DNA of 64,000 nucleotides from Morinoia aosen (GCA_030386875.1 CM059571.1:23430355-23494354), one strand, 5' to 3'. Counted from the first letter of the stretch, positions 11,412-23,690 are shown. Translations and numbers: made by a program. Notes: generated by a model not told the origin, from the letters alone.

Positions 11412-14400
11412 GTTCGATCTTCAGAATTAAAAATTTTTATTTCGGACTGCTCGGCATTTTTTATTGACGATAATTTTCTTTTGGAATAAATTTTTATCTG
11501 AGAATTTTAAAGTCCAGCAATTTTGAAAGGAAAAAATGAAGTAGTCCTGATTGTTTGGGTGCATATGACAATTATTCACAGTCACAGTGAAATAATTCAA
11601 TCAATATTTCAATAGAAATTTTTTGAAGCTTGTTTAAACGAAAATGGGAACGTGTAAATCATTTTGGGATCTCATAACTGTTTTCTTACTCTACATTTCT
11701 TATGATACAATTCCCATTCCTTAAGAGCTGAGCGTTTATGCACCTAACGGTGATTTACTCTCGGTCCCGTTTTGGTCTCTATTATGACTGACTGAAGATC
11801 AGGTGTCGTCTGGTGATCGTCCGCATCTGGGACCTTTGTTCCGGAAATTAGTCCGTCACGACTCTTGGCTTGTCTCCAGCCCCTCACCATATCCGCTCGG
11901 TGTGCTCAGAATATTCATACTTCTGAAGGTTCTCGCGTCGTTACGTGTGAAAACATTTTCGGTTGTGGCAGGGGGAGTCATTCTAATCTTTTAATTTATT
12001 TTTGTCAAGTCATTCAGGCTCAACGGTTTGCCCCGTGCAGTGATTTTCCGCTTAAAAAAATTCGAGTTATTCCAAGGCGAACCCAATTTTGTAAAAATTG
12101 TGCTGTGCAACTGTACTTTATTGACGCTATGAATATCCTTATCGTAGATGTGAGGGACTGAATGCATCTCAAAATAAGAATTCCAACGTTATGATATTCA
12201 TCGAGGGAGACAATAAAGCGAGCCCTCAGCATGGTGCTGGAATTGTAAACTAATCACGTCGTCTTAGCCGTAGATATTTACGCTGCCAGTTGTACTGCTA
12301 CTACGACATAAATTGTTTGAAATCTGGTGCTAGATCGTTCCCAGGGGTCTATGGCGCACTGTGAACTCATGACACGTCAGCTGGTATTGATACTACATCT
12401 TACCAGTCTCGACGCATAGAGTATCCTGACAGATTACGTCTTGATGTCGTTAGCGGGCTGATTGAAAGTGTTTGGTTCGGCCTGTTGTTTGCAACGTTGC
12501 TGCGAAGTCTCACAAACTGCGAGGTCCATTTGTGAAGGGAACGCTGTCGGTCATGACTGTTCTTGATTTACACGCAACTCCGCGAGGAAAAATGGCACCT
12601 GACCCACTGCAAATTGACTCTCAAATTTGGCCCATTATCCCGCAGTATAGCCGGCGTCGAGCTTCAGCTAACGTTATTGTTGCTTGCCAAATTCGACTTC
12701 ACTGGTTGGTATAACTACTCCTGCGAATAAATTGGATGAATTCATAAGTGATATGGTCGAGACGCCATGTAAATGGTATGTCAAATATTATGTTGCAATA
12801 TGTATTTCTCTAGTAAAATTGCTTAGCTATCTTTGTTCTGCCAAACTTGTATACTTCTGTTGAATTTGAGAGACGAGACACAGATTTTGGTAGGACACGA
12901 GCCTATTGTGTCCGGGTGACGCAAGTGTACATAGGCTCGTCACGTGCCCGTTATAAGATGACTTGCAGCCGCTGAATCGCATGGACGGTCGGTCGAGGGC
13001 GGTGGACAGTGGATGTTAGGACGGTCAATGATCTACCACTCGTTGGCCAACGCACTGATGAACTCCATGCGTTGCCTCAGATACCGATGACGCAAGGTAA
13101 AAACATGATTGTGCTCGCACTTTGGTGACTAGAACAGTTAATGCGGATCATGTGTATTTCTTCGTAACCGATGTGGTTACATTGTAAGAATGATCGCTGC
13201 CGTTGAAGCGCTCTATCCCTAACCCATAAATTATTGTCCTAATTTGACATTTCTTTTTAAGTGTTTCTCTACTTCAATGTTTTTGAGCAGCGTCGCATTT
13301 GCTTTTCAGCACTGAGCTGTAAACAGCTCGTCACGGAATCCAATACGCCGTGCATAAACACGAGATGAATTTCTAGCAGTCGTGAACTGTAAAACTTCCT
13401 CACAGAATCACCAGAACAAGTCGTTTACTCTTTTCGTTACGGCAAAATACAAGATTATTTGTTTCCTTGACTAAGTGACTGGTACCTGAATGCCTGTAAA
13501 GAAATTTTCGAATAGGATCTTCTGTGCATCACGCTCGAAAACGAATGAAAATTATTTTTAAAGTTTTCAAAAGACATATGATAGATTTTACCTTGTTAAA
13601 TTATTCAAATACATGCGACTAGTAATCAGTATACGTAAATACAATGATAATTTGTATATATAAAGAAAATTCAAAGTATCAGTTAATTTTGCTGTGCAAT
13701 TGCACGTTCAAAGAAAGTCAGAATGTACGTACGCAATTCTTAATTACGATCGAAGTGGAATGAAATAGCCGTCATTAGTGTCTGTTGATAGCGACCTTTG
13801 GCAGAGAAAAACATATTTTTTGACCACCATTGCTGATTTTTACAAGCCTTTTAAATAACATAAAAAAATTGTCAGACATACTCGGTGGAGTTGGAAAATG
13901 TTTGCTAAACTTTGACACGATACTGCACTGAAGATCACAATAAAACGCGCTCCCAGCTGTGGCAAGTGGGAAGCATTTGCCTGATGTTTTACATTGATGT
14001 GCGCTATTTTTTTTATCTGATCGGACTAAATTTTGCATTGCAAGATTGCTTCCGTCGTAAATTACGCTGAGGTCTGGACTGTACGAGTCACATTGATTTT
14101 CTGTTCTGGAGTTGTTCGCTTACTGCGTGGCAGACTGCCAGGATGCTACGCTTCATCAATCATTGTACTTTACTCGAACTAAGATTAATTTTTAGAAATT
14201 TTCAGAAGAATATATTGGTAATTTTTCAATCATGTCATTGGCATTGGGTGTACTAAAATTTATTTCCAATTATGCTTTGAAATTTTAGGACAGATTGACC
14301 TTCGCGAATTTGTGTTCATTCGTGATGCAAAATGATTCTTTTTCACGTTGAGTTATGCTATTTTTTAACTCTATTTTCTGAAATGTTTTGGTGATAAAAA

Positions 14401-14423
14401 TTCTGCATTTCAATGGAATTCAA
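11412..14423. other. No gene seen; one inverted repeat at 12897-12940
   Basis: Mostly AT-rich. A GC-richer stretch at 12890-13100 holds a perfect 10-bp inverted repeat, ACGAGCCTAT at 12897-12906 and ATAGGCTCGT at 12931-12940, with a 24-nt loop. Open frames at 11803-12232, 12472-12714 and 13775-14038 are short and unrecognised. Confidence 0.45.
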
Positions 14424-14644
14424 CACTTTGACTGCGACGTGCGCCACCGATGGTACACGGAGGTAATTTTCATAATGCTGCTGACCGACCAGTAGTTGCA
14501 AATTCAAATTTCATAAATACTTAATCAATGCTAACTGAAGGCACGAACCAGTTCATGTTTGGTATTTTCAAACATGTTTTCTACAATTGACTTTAAATTT
14601 GAGTTTGGCGTTGAACTTAATATTTAGCAGTCGCAGTCAAAGTG
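14424..14644. mobile_element. TTAA-type MITE, copy 2 (intact ends)
   Basis: Perfect 15-bp terminal inverted repeats, CACTTTGACTGCGAC at 14424-14438 and its reverse complement at 14630-14644, bound a 221-bp non-coding element. The right flank is TTAA (14645-14648); the left is TCAA (14420-14423), one change from TTAA. This is the layout of a piggyBac-superfamily MITE (structure seen; superfamily inferred from the TTAA site). A decayed relative lies at 4579-4774 in the same orientation. The 21-bp minisatellite starts only ~65 bp beyond the right end. Confidence 0.75.
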
Positions 14645-14709
14645 TTAAAAAATGTAAGCCACTCGCTACTGTGCTGGTGTTCAAGCTCTGTGTGCTGCTC
14701 ACCTTCGTG

Positions 14710-16640
14710 CTCACACACACACTGCACACACCGCACAGTTCTGCTCACACACCGTACAGTTCTGCTCACACACCGCACAGTTCTGCTCACACACTGCACA
14801 TTTCTGCTCACACACTGCACAGTTCTGCTCACACACTGCACAGTTCTGCTCGCACACCGCACAGTTCTGCTCACACACCGCACAGTTCTGCTCACACACC
14901 GCACAGTTCTGCTCACACACTGCACAGTTCTGCTCACACACTGCACAGTTCTGCTCACACACTGCACAGTTCTGCTCACACACCGCACAGTTCTGCTCAC
15001 ACAACGCACAGTTCTGCTCACACACTGCACAGTTCTGCTCACACACTGCACAGTTCTGCTCACACACTGCACAGTTCTGCTCACACACTGCACAGTTCTG
15101 CTCACACACTGCACAGTTCTGCTCACACACTGCACAGTTCTGCTCACACACTGCACAGTTCTGCTCACACACCGCACAGTTCTGCTCACACACCGCACAG
15201 TTCTGCTCACACACTGCACAGTTCTGCTCGCACACCGCACAGTTCTGCTCACACACTGCACAGTTCTGCTCACACACTGCACAGTTCTGCTCACACACCG
15301 CACAGTTCTGCTCACACACCGCACAGTTCTGCTCACACACTGCACAGTTCTGCTCACACACTGCACAGTTCTGCTCACACACTGCACAGTTCTGCTCACA
15401 CACCGCACAGTTCTGCTCACACACCGCACAGTTCTGCTCACACACTGCACAGTTCTGCTCACACACTGCACAGTTCTGCTCACACACTGCACAGTTCTGC
15501 TCACACACTGCACAGTTCTGCTCACACACTGCACAGTTCTGCTCACACACTGCACAGTTCTGCTCACACACTGCACAGTTCTGCTCACACACCGCACAGT
15601 TCTGCTCACACACGGCACAGTTCTGCTCACACACCGCACAGTTCTGCTCACACACCGCACAGTTCTGCTCACACACTGCACAGTTCTGCTCACACACTGC
15701 ACATTCTGCTCACACACTGCACAGTTCTGCTCACACACTGCACAGTTCTGCTCACACACTGCACAGTTCTGCTCACACACTGCACAGTTCTGCTCACACA
15801 CTGCACAGTTCTGCTCACACACTGCACAGTTCTGCTCACACACTGCACAGTTCTGCTCACACACTGCACAGTTCTGCTCACACACTGCACAGTTCTGCTC
15901 ACACACTGCACAGTTCTGCTCACACACTGCACAGTTCTGCTCACACACTGCACAGTTCTGCTCACACACTGCACAGTTCTGCTCACACACTGCACAGTTC
16001 TGCTCACACACCGCACAGTTCTGCTCACACACCGCACAGTTCTGCTCACACACCGCACAGTTCTGCTCGCACACCGCACAGTTCTGCTCGCACACCGCAC
16101 AGTTCTGCTCGCACACTGCACAGTTCTGCTCACACACCGCACAGTTCTGCTCACACACCGCACAGTTCTGCTCACACACCGCACAGTTCTGCTCACACAC
16201 CGCACAGTTCTGCTCACACACCGCACAGTTCTGCTCACACACCGCACAGTTCTGCTCACACACCGCACAGTTCTGCTCACACACCGCACAGTTCTGCTCA
16301 CACACCGCACAGTTCTGCTCACACACCGCACAGTTCTGCTCACACACCGCACAGTTCTGCTCACACACCGCACAGTTCTGCTCACACACTGCACAGTTCT
16401 GCTCACACACCGCACAGTTCTGCTCACACACCGCACAGTTCTGCTCACACACCGCACAGTTCTGCTCACACACCGCACAGTTCTGCTCACACACCGCACA
16501 GTTCTGCTCACACACCGCACAGTTCTGCTCGCACACCGCACAGTTCTGCTCGCACACCGCACAGTTCTGCTCGCACACCGCACAGTTCTGCTCGCACACT
16601 GCACAGTTCTGCTCACACACCGCACAGTTCTGCTCACACA
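14710..16640. repeat. 21-bp minisatellite, about 91 copies
   Basis: The unit reads CTGCTCACAC followed by ACTGCACAGTT. Because 21 is a multiple of three and the unit lacks stops in several frames, frames of 675-728 codons appear on both strands; these are repeat by-products, not genes. Variation is concentrated at two positions, ACCGCAC/ACTGCAC and CTCGCAC/CTCACAC, both CpG transitions. A one-base deletion near 15700 shifts frame in that copy. A ~20-unit block is duplicated with an exact 420-bp offset (for example 15001 onward matches 15421 onward). The right third is dominated by the CCGC variant. Confidence 0.97.
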
Positions 16641-16882
16641 CCATACTGTGGCCAGGTCGAGACAGTATCTCTACGCACCGTTTCGCTTACTGTTCTCCCC
16701 AGGAGCGAGGGCCGGTAGATGGCATCAACTGCAGCCAGCGGACGGAAGATGAATTTCTGAGTGCTTCTCCTTACTTGCTGTTAGCTCTTTCCCATACTGT
16801 TGTAAATATTCTCTTGTCATTAAGCTAGTATTTTCTAACTAATCATTTTAATTCACGAGCTAGTAATATTTTTAGTTTTCGG

Positions 16883-17238
16883 TCTCTCAAGGGAATACAA
16901 CTATAGTATATATGGAAATTGTTGCTCCAGCTGAAGGTTGGATAAGCCTTTCTTTAGTTGAAATTGAATAATTTTTATTCTTTAGCTATGGGCGATCTTT
17001 TATCGGTCAGTGCTGTCCGTTTTTCCAGCACCTATTACTTTTTACTTCAAATTTTATCTAGTGTCTTAAACCTCTTTTATCTTACGGTTTCTAGTTGCAG
17101 GATGTGGGGACACTTTGTGCATTGTTTCCCTGTTTTTTCAACTCTATGCAAAATAGTGCATTCCTCCTTTCTTTCTTGGGAACATCTTTGTTGAGGTTAG
17201 AGAGTCTTAGACTTGCTTGTAATCTAATTTAATATTGC
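16883..17238 (+). mobile_element. Family A retroposon, full length, older copy
   Basis: This copy is diverged but aligns over its whole length, from CTCTCAAGGGAATACAACTA to a TAATCTAATTTAAT tail. A 9-bp duplication AGTTTTCGG flanks it at 16874-16882 and 17239-17247. It carries the longer central variant with GTGGGGACACTTTGTGCAT, which the younger copies lack. Confidence 0.75.
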
Positions 17239-17419
17239 AGTTTTCGGCGTCAACTATTAACGTTGAGTACAATGTTCTCGGGATAAATAAGGGATACTTA
17301 ATCCCTTTTCTTCCACGCTGGATTGGATGGTTTACATACAAAACCAAAAACGCTGAATAATTTTTATTCTTTGAACCCGTGTATTTATTATTCAAGCCAT
17401 GCTCTATGGCAATTATTCC

Positions 17420-17626
17420 GCATAAGATGCGCAGGCGCTGAGGCAAAGCGCGCTGTAGCCGCGTGTGGTGGATGCAGCAGGAGTCAGGGTAACGGAAGCG
17501 GCGGGGGCTGGCTGGGTGTGCACTTCCCCTGTACCTGCCACCGCTCCTGGGCCGCTGCTTCTCGCCGCTCACCCGCTCGCACGCAGCCAGGGCGAGGAGT
17601 ACCTCAGAAGCTTATGGTCTCAAGTA
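17420..17626 (+). CDS. GC-rich block, possible exon
   Basis: A sharp GC peak in AT-rich DNA. One + frame is open through most of it (VDAAGVRVTEAAGAGW ... GEEYLRSLWSQ) and reaches a weak donor-like site CAA/GTAACC near 17621. The reverse strand is also open, so this could equally be a CpG-rich regulatory block. No family recognised. Confidence 0.2.
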
Positions 17627-18700
17627 ACCTGTATATGTAGCGTGTCTAATGAGTTCATCATGGTTGCTGTGGATTAGTGGACTCTTTATTTTCCTCTCTC
17701 AACTGCGTAATTTTTCAATGAAACTTTCGTTCTCGTTAGTTGATGTCCAAATGTGGACTTTTTTCTGAATGTTTTACAGCTTCACTAATTCGTTACTGAT
17801 CAACTATGACACACGGCCGTTCTCGAGTGTTGCTTGATAAGTCAAGTCAATAATACAAATACCTAATTAAGTCATGTCTCGTGCTGATACATTTTATAGC
17901 ACTTATCCGAAACTTGAGGTTTGATATTGGTTGTGCACTCATGGGTTTGAATGTGAATTTAGCCATCCCCTGCGAAAAAAGTCTTGTCAAATTTTGAATT
18001 TCCCAATTTTTTGGGGTTCTTTTTCATTTGGCCTAGCAGATTACGCTGGGGCTGTTGAGTGTGCTCAGTTCGCTTGTGTTCATGCGGCTCCATTTCCATT
18101 GTCAAACATTCTTTTCGGGTACTTTTTTGAATTGCATTGGTGATGACGCTGATGCTTGCTCCTCGTATGGAAGGAGTAGATGATGAATGCTCTTTTATCT
18201 CTTTAGTCAGAAATTCCTCTAATCACACTTGTTTCTGCTTCTCGTGTCTCTGTTGAAGCTTTTCTCCCAAAAAATGACCATTATGTAGTTAAATATAAAT
18301 ATTTTAATAATTATTAATATCTTCATAGGGGACATTTTTCCTGCTTTTATAGGCAAACGTTCACTGTTTACTGATCAAGGAGCTCGTCTTCGTGTATAAT
18401 CTGCAAATTTTGTCGCCGAACAAGAAATAACTTTCTACTGAAGGGAACGACTCAGAGCCAATGCCCTGGTTTGAATTTTACGTCGCTTCAAAGATTAAAT
18501 GTGAAGTTTCGCTGAATATCTGACATCTGATCTGACCTTGAAAGTAGCTGCTGTATTTATTCCTATGTTTTAAAGTCTGGTTAAATTAAAAAGGACAGAA
18601 CTTTCCGGTACCCGTAATATTGCCCTGCGCTAGATATACATATATTTTCTCAAAGCTCATGTTTTGCTCGGTAACATTTTGTTGGAAGTAAGGACTATGA
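17627..18700. other. No gene seen
   Basis: AT-rich. The 70-codon frame at 17931-18143 is hydrophobic at its end but has no supporting splice signals or recognisable motif. Confidence 0.45.
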
Positions 18701-18763
18701 TCAAGGAATTTTGGGCTCCAGTGTGCCTATTACAGCGCTAAACATACTTCTGGATTTTGTCCT

Positions 18764-18874
18764 GAGTTTGATGAGATCAGAGGTCGTCTAGACGGTGTGA
18801 GCCACAAGCTGCCGCACTTTGCCTCCATCCTGGATGAGGTTGACCGCAACTTTGATAAGCTGGCAAAGTCGTGA
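18764..18874 (+). CDS. Candidate exon or gene fragment, coding-like codons
   Basis: Within a 57-codon stop-to-stop frame (18701-18871, TGA at 18872), the part from 18764 reads EFDEIRGRLDGVSHKLP and then HFASILDEVDRNFDKLAKS. Third codon positions are mostly G or C, unlike the AT-rich flanks, and the peptide has the charged/hydrophobic spacing of a helical protein. Possible acceptors are ATTACAG at ~18734 and GTCCTGAG at ~18766. It may be a last exon or a relic of a retrogene. Family not recognised. Confidence 0.3.
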   Translation, partial: EFDEIRGRLDGVSHKLPHFASILDEVDRNFDKLAKS

Positions 18875-19160
18875 TATAGAAGGGCAAGGTCAACTTCACT
18901 CGTTATCGCTCCCTAATTCAAGTCCTACCGGAAATTAGAAGCCAAAAATACAACGCAGAACATTTCGAGAAAGTTTCACTCGCTCAAAGAAAAGTCTCTG
19001 CCGGAAAAATAAAAAGTGTCTAATAGTGGTTGAAGTCCCTTCAAAAAAAATAATATAAATTGATACAGAGAGTGTTCCTCCAGAGTATTCTACCAATCTA
19101 TCCATGAGTACTAGCACTTTCTGGGAAAGATGGGAGCTCCTGAGCTGTACATTAGTTTGA

Positions 19161-19425
19161 TAGGCTCTCTTTTTTTAAATAGAATAGGTTTTTGATTTGT
19201 TACGTACCGTCTTTTACGGTTCACTTCTATCTCTTTTTTCAGCTCCTTTAACTTTCTTCCTCAACCTTTATTTTGTTTCATATACTTACTTTTTGACTTG
19301 CTGTTTCTATGCGCAGAGTGTCAGGAAACACAACTTGTGCATGGATTTCCCGTTCTCTAAAGTCCGTCTTAAATGGTTCTTTATCTTAGCTCTCTTGGAA
19401 ACGCCTTCTTTGTGACTGTAGCCTT
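19161..19425 (+). mobile_element. Family A retroposon, 5'-truncated
   Basis: It starts inside the family at the TAGGC...AAATAGAATAGG segment and continues through the GGTTCAC, TTTCATATACTT and TTGTGCATGG modules. The tail has decayed into an AT/AAT-rich stretch (19425-19470). The hairpin head is absent, as expected for incomplete reverse transcription. No clear flanking duplication. Confidence 0.65.
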
Positions 19426-20327
19426 GAAATAACTATAATAGCAATAATAATAATGATGAAAGTAATAATTGTAATTATACACACTGCAAGTGAATTCCCG
19501 TTGCTTCTTTGTTCAGTCTACTTAGGCCGCAAAACTTCATGTTCATGCATGATTTTCATTACACTAGACAGAGTTTAGTCTGAGGAAGTTGCTTAAAATT
19601 GAGTTCAGTTAAATCCCTCAAAACTGCATTTCTTTTGCGTTGTCGCTAATGCCATCTATTTGTAAATGACTGATTCTAAAATATAATTATGTACCATGGT
19701 CGATGAGCATCATAATGATCCTCTAATCAAATTTTATAAATTTTAACCTCTTGTTCTGTTCTAGAATTTTTTTCATTTAACCCTACTCTCCAATTTTTCA
19801 GTTTTTATCTGTAATACTGAGTCATTTGTATTTTCATGATCCTTTCACGACTAATGGGATTGTACGTCCCATCCAAATTTAGCGAATGCCGTTGGGATAT
19901 ATGGACCTATTTTTAAGTCTTGTGGGATGACTTTTTCAATATTATTGTCGGGCGAACCCTCTAACCTAACTCGTTTTAATTTTTCTTACGTTTCTCTGAT
20001 GACCAACGATCCATATAGGATGGGCTACTGCAGCAGGAACTTGTTTTAGGAGAAAAATTTTCGGCAGCGAAAGGGTTCAAACAGCGACCAGAATGGTGAT
20101 ATTTCCATCGAATTTGCAGTTTAGTTCGTGTTCTCAAACATTTGTTCGCTTTTCGTAGACCAAAGCTCTTTTCTTCGCGAGCTTGTGGCTCTCATCGATT
20201 TTTTTAAACCCTTTCCCACTGGCGAAGACTGGAAAAAATCGCTCAATTCTTTGCTCTGAAGTTTTATCTAATTTAGCGAGCATCGTGAGCTAATGAAAAG
20301 TGCAATGGCCCGTGGGAATGAGCCGCC

Positions 20328-20362
20328 TATAAAATAGAGGCTCCTCTGACAGCAAATAATGG
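20328..20362 (+). promoter_or_regulatory. Candidate TATA core promoter
   Basis: TATAAAAT at 20328-20335 sits in CCGCCTATAAAATAGAGG, and the sequence turns GC-rich about 30 bp downstream, where transcription would start. This is the best TATA-type arrangement I noticed in the window. It lies ~11.7 kb downstream of the large exon on the same strand and could drive an alternative transcript. No consensus initiator is obvious. Confidence 0.3.
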
Positions 20363-20532
20363 CTCTTGTCGTACTCGGACGCTCGCGGTGCGCAGTGCCG
20401 GCCGTGTGCGAATCTGGGGTACTTGAAGCGCTTGCTGACTGCGTGCTTCGAAGTTCTAATTTTAATGCTGAATTATTTTTTATCTTTCAGTTATGGAGTC
20501 CATTGTACCTTCGTCATGTTAACACCTACTAA
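20359..20532 (+). CDS. Small ORF behind the TATA box, unrecognised
   Basis: The frame runs from ATG 20359 to TAA 20532, 57 codons, starting MALVVLGRSRCAVPAVCESG, with GC-rich codons for the first ~35 and AT-rich ones after. A strong acceptor-like tract (TTTTTTATCTTTCAG) at ~20490 interrupts the second half, so if this is coding, only the first part is. The ATG is nearly at the predicted start site, which argues against translation from that promoter. Confidence 0.18.
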   Translation: MALVVLGRSRCAVPAVCESGVLEALADCVLRSSNFNAELFFIFQLWSPLYLRHVNTY

Positions 20533-23470
20533 CAAAATACTGTGCGCTATATCCTAACAAACGTACTGTGAGATATCTATCCTAACAAACATATACTGTA
20601 CCTTGAATGATTCAGGTGTAATTATGCAATTAAGCAATTGTCACGGAGCATACATCAGGAGCGTAACATACGTTAGAAGTAGGATATTAATTTAGATTGA
20701 ATTGTGCAGCGTAAGACCTTCACTCAATTTCTTGTTTCCCTCTTTCTGTATATCTCTCATCGCTAATTTTTCGAATTTCATATTTCTCTATCGGGGGTTT
20801 AAATCCCCACTTCGACACCCTATATTTCTTCCATCGTGAGGAAGGTCCATGTGTGCTGTGACACAATGCACGACAGGAAATGACACTCCAACTGTTGTTC
20901 GCTGGTGGGAAGGTCTGATTATACGGTAAATAGTAGCGCTAAAGTGAGAGTGCGCTCTAATCCATCCTTCAAGTTGTAGTTAGCAAACGGAATGTTCAGA
21001 GCTCGAGGCTTCGAGATAATTCACTTTTGTTGCTGGGCTTCATTCTTATTTAAAATTTTTACCCAAAAATGTCATTCCCAATGGACTTTTCATATAGCAG
21101 GTAAAGAAAATGATGCGCCACGTCATTAAGCGACGCATCAACCCGTGATTTTCTGCAAACGATGTTCTTTGTCTCAATGATTTTTTAATTTTTTTGTAGT
21201 TTTTTATACCATGTAACTATGAATACTTTTACGAGTGCTCCAAGAATTTGAAATTCCGAAATAAATTTCGGCATGCAAAAACTCTATTTCGTAACTAATT
21301 TGCCTTTTCTCCCGAGCAAATTTGAACAATTTAGGGTTGTCTGACTGAATCAACGCAAATTGCAATTTGATAACCAGTTCGTTGGGCACGCTTGCAACAG
21401 GGACGTGATAACTTTCTCTAATTGCCTTGTGTGATCATTTGAAAGTACTTTCGAAAGATTGTCGAGTACTGCGAAGTTCGTTTTCGAGGAGGTGTCTATG
21501 TTTGATATTCACTCGCTTCTCCGTAATACATTCCGACATTAAGGCCTTTTATTCTCATCACCATTTTAAATAAACCTATTACCACCGTCATTTTAGCAAC
21601 ACAACTGCTACCATAGTCAAGTACTACTGCTGTTACAAGCACATCTTAAACACAAGTGCTTTTACAAAACTCATGGTTTAAAACTTTAAACACCACGGCT
21701 CTCACAAGAAAATCATTACTTCGCAGCAATTCGTACGGGCTTAGAAAACTGAAGGTTGTTGACGTGAAGGTAGCAGTGATGACGCAAGCTTGTCACGCTG
21801 GCGGAGGTCAACGTTCGACTGCAACGACGCAGCAACCTCGTTACTTAATGGCTCTTTCGAGTCGCCTTATGCATGAACTGACATAGCTAAGATTCGTGTT
21901 TGTTGCACTTGGATGCCTGACAGTTGCATTGGATCACGCTTCCATCCGCGAATGTGAATGGCATGCATGTCTAAGTAACCTCACTGTGAACTGAACTAAT
22001 CTTGAGATGGTCCAATAAACTTTCATTGTTTTGCTTTCGTGCAACCTGTTTTTGTGTTGATGTGGAGATTGTGCTCAGTTTTGACATTTATTCGGGACAA
22101 TCTTGAATAGTTTGTAAACTAACGTCACTAAATATTTTTGCGAGTCAAATGCTACATAAAAGGCTCTCAGCATTGTAACATTCAGTATAATGCACTCTAA
22201 ACATTGCTTTAGTTCTCCATGTGTACTTATTGAACGGCCAAAAGCTTCTTTTTCGTTTCATCAATGAATGCTTAACTGGACACTATAAATGGAACGCAGC
22301 TTAGCTTGTCCAGTGCAACCGTCGGACAATTGTCACTAGCATCAACCTTCCTTCTATTGTACTGGGAAATGACATCAGCAAGAATGCATAATCACTACAA
22401 GTAAAGATCAACCTTCTCACGGGAGGCGTAAAGAACCTCATTTTAGCTCAAGACAGTTCTATGGCGTTGATGTTTAACTGGCTTCTGTGTTATGAACTGT
22501 GTTTTCCATTCTAATGTAGAGTCTTGAAAGAGGTCATGTTTTTGAGCAGTTTTACTGTTGTTTAGCGGTTGTCTGTGATTCAGTTCTGTTTGACTGTAAT
22601 TTTTCTTCAATATCAAAACAAAGCGCTTTCGTATGCTTGATAGGAAATGAATAACTGTACACCTAAACAAAGGCCACTCCCAGTCAGTGGAACATCAGCT
22701 CCTACGATACTAGTGGCTCACACGTGAGTATTTATGGTCATCAGCCGTAACACGACACTAAATACCAAACTAAATAGCCAACTTTAAAATTATTTTTCTT
22801 CCATGCTTCACAACAGAGTGTTATAGATGGGGTGTTCAAATCATGTTCAGAAAGTGTATTGTTCTTATTTCTTCTGGAATTTTATTTACTATTGCAATGC
22901 GAACATTAGCGTCGACTGCTTTAAGTTTCTGGAGAATAATTTCATCCTTTTCATTGGTATTTGATGGTAGATTTTTTTGGTATTTTAATTTTAGCAAGGT
23001 ACCTTTTTCATGATATTTATTGAAATATTATAATTCATTCCCTACGAGAGGAAGTCTGCAATTTGTAAGACCCTCCAAAATTCAATTATACGAGCTGGTT
23101 TGTTTTGTGAAATGTTTAAATTTATTTTTCTGTGACCTGTCTCAATTTGTAAACTAATTATGCTTAACGAAATGCCCATTGTTCCACCTAGTCTATTAAG
23201 CTGTCATTTTTCTTTCACATTACGTCAGAAAATTTTCTAATTTATTCGTCTCTTTGCTTCAACTGTAACCACTTACGCGTACAAGTTATCGTTGCTCACT
23301 TTGTCTTCGTAAACATTAGGAACGGGTTCAAAGCCAATGATCATTCACCCGAAGGTAGAAATAGGAAAGCAGTTCATGTGTCGGGTGACGCTGAGCTGCT
23401 GTGTGATATGAGCTATTGGCATCGAAGATAGTGGACTTCTGCTTGATGTGCCTCGTGTGCCCTATGTGCT
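20533..23470. other. No gene seen; short repeat at 20520-20605
   Basis: CTAACAAA...TACTGT recurs about three times at 20520-20605. The short frames at 21656-21886 and 22443-22670 are unrecognised. A T-arm-like string GGGGGTTTAAATCCCC at ~20793 has no other tRNA features. Confidence 0.45.
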
Positions 23471-23478
23471 AGTGAACT

Positions 23479-23690
23479 TGACGTGCTGGTGTGCCTGATG
23501 TGCCTGACGTGCAGGTGTGCCTGATGAGCCTGACGTGCTGGTGTGCCTCATGTGTTATTGATGGGCCTCGTGTCCTAATGTGCCTGAACTACTTACGCAC
23601 TAATGTACTGATGTGCGTAATTTGCCTGAGGAATTGACGAGTCTGATGTGCCGATGACAATGATGAACCCAAGAGCTAGTGTACTGCTGT
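23479..23690. repeat. 26-bp degenerate minisatellite
   Basis: TGACGTGCTGGTGTGCCTGA recurs at 23479, 23505 and 23531 with a 26-bp period, and weaker relatives (ATGTGCCTGA and similar) extend to ~23690. The core copies are well preserved and the edges decayed. Confidence 0.8.

Noticed and set aside
14710..16640. CRISPR-like array
   Set aside because: Units are contiguous with no unique spacers, and the genome is eukaryotic.
14587..16828. Very long open frames (up to 728 codons) on both strands
   Set aside because: Produced by a stop-free 21-bp repeat whose length is a multiple of three. Both strands and several frames are open at once, and one unit carries a frameshift.
20785..20815. Possible tRNA T-arm (GGGGGTTTAAATCCCC)
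   Set aside because: No D-arm, anticodon arm or acceptor stem upstream. At most a decayed SINE B-box.
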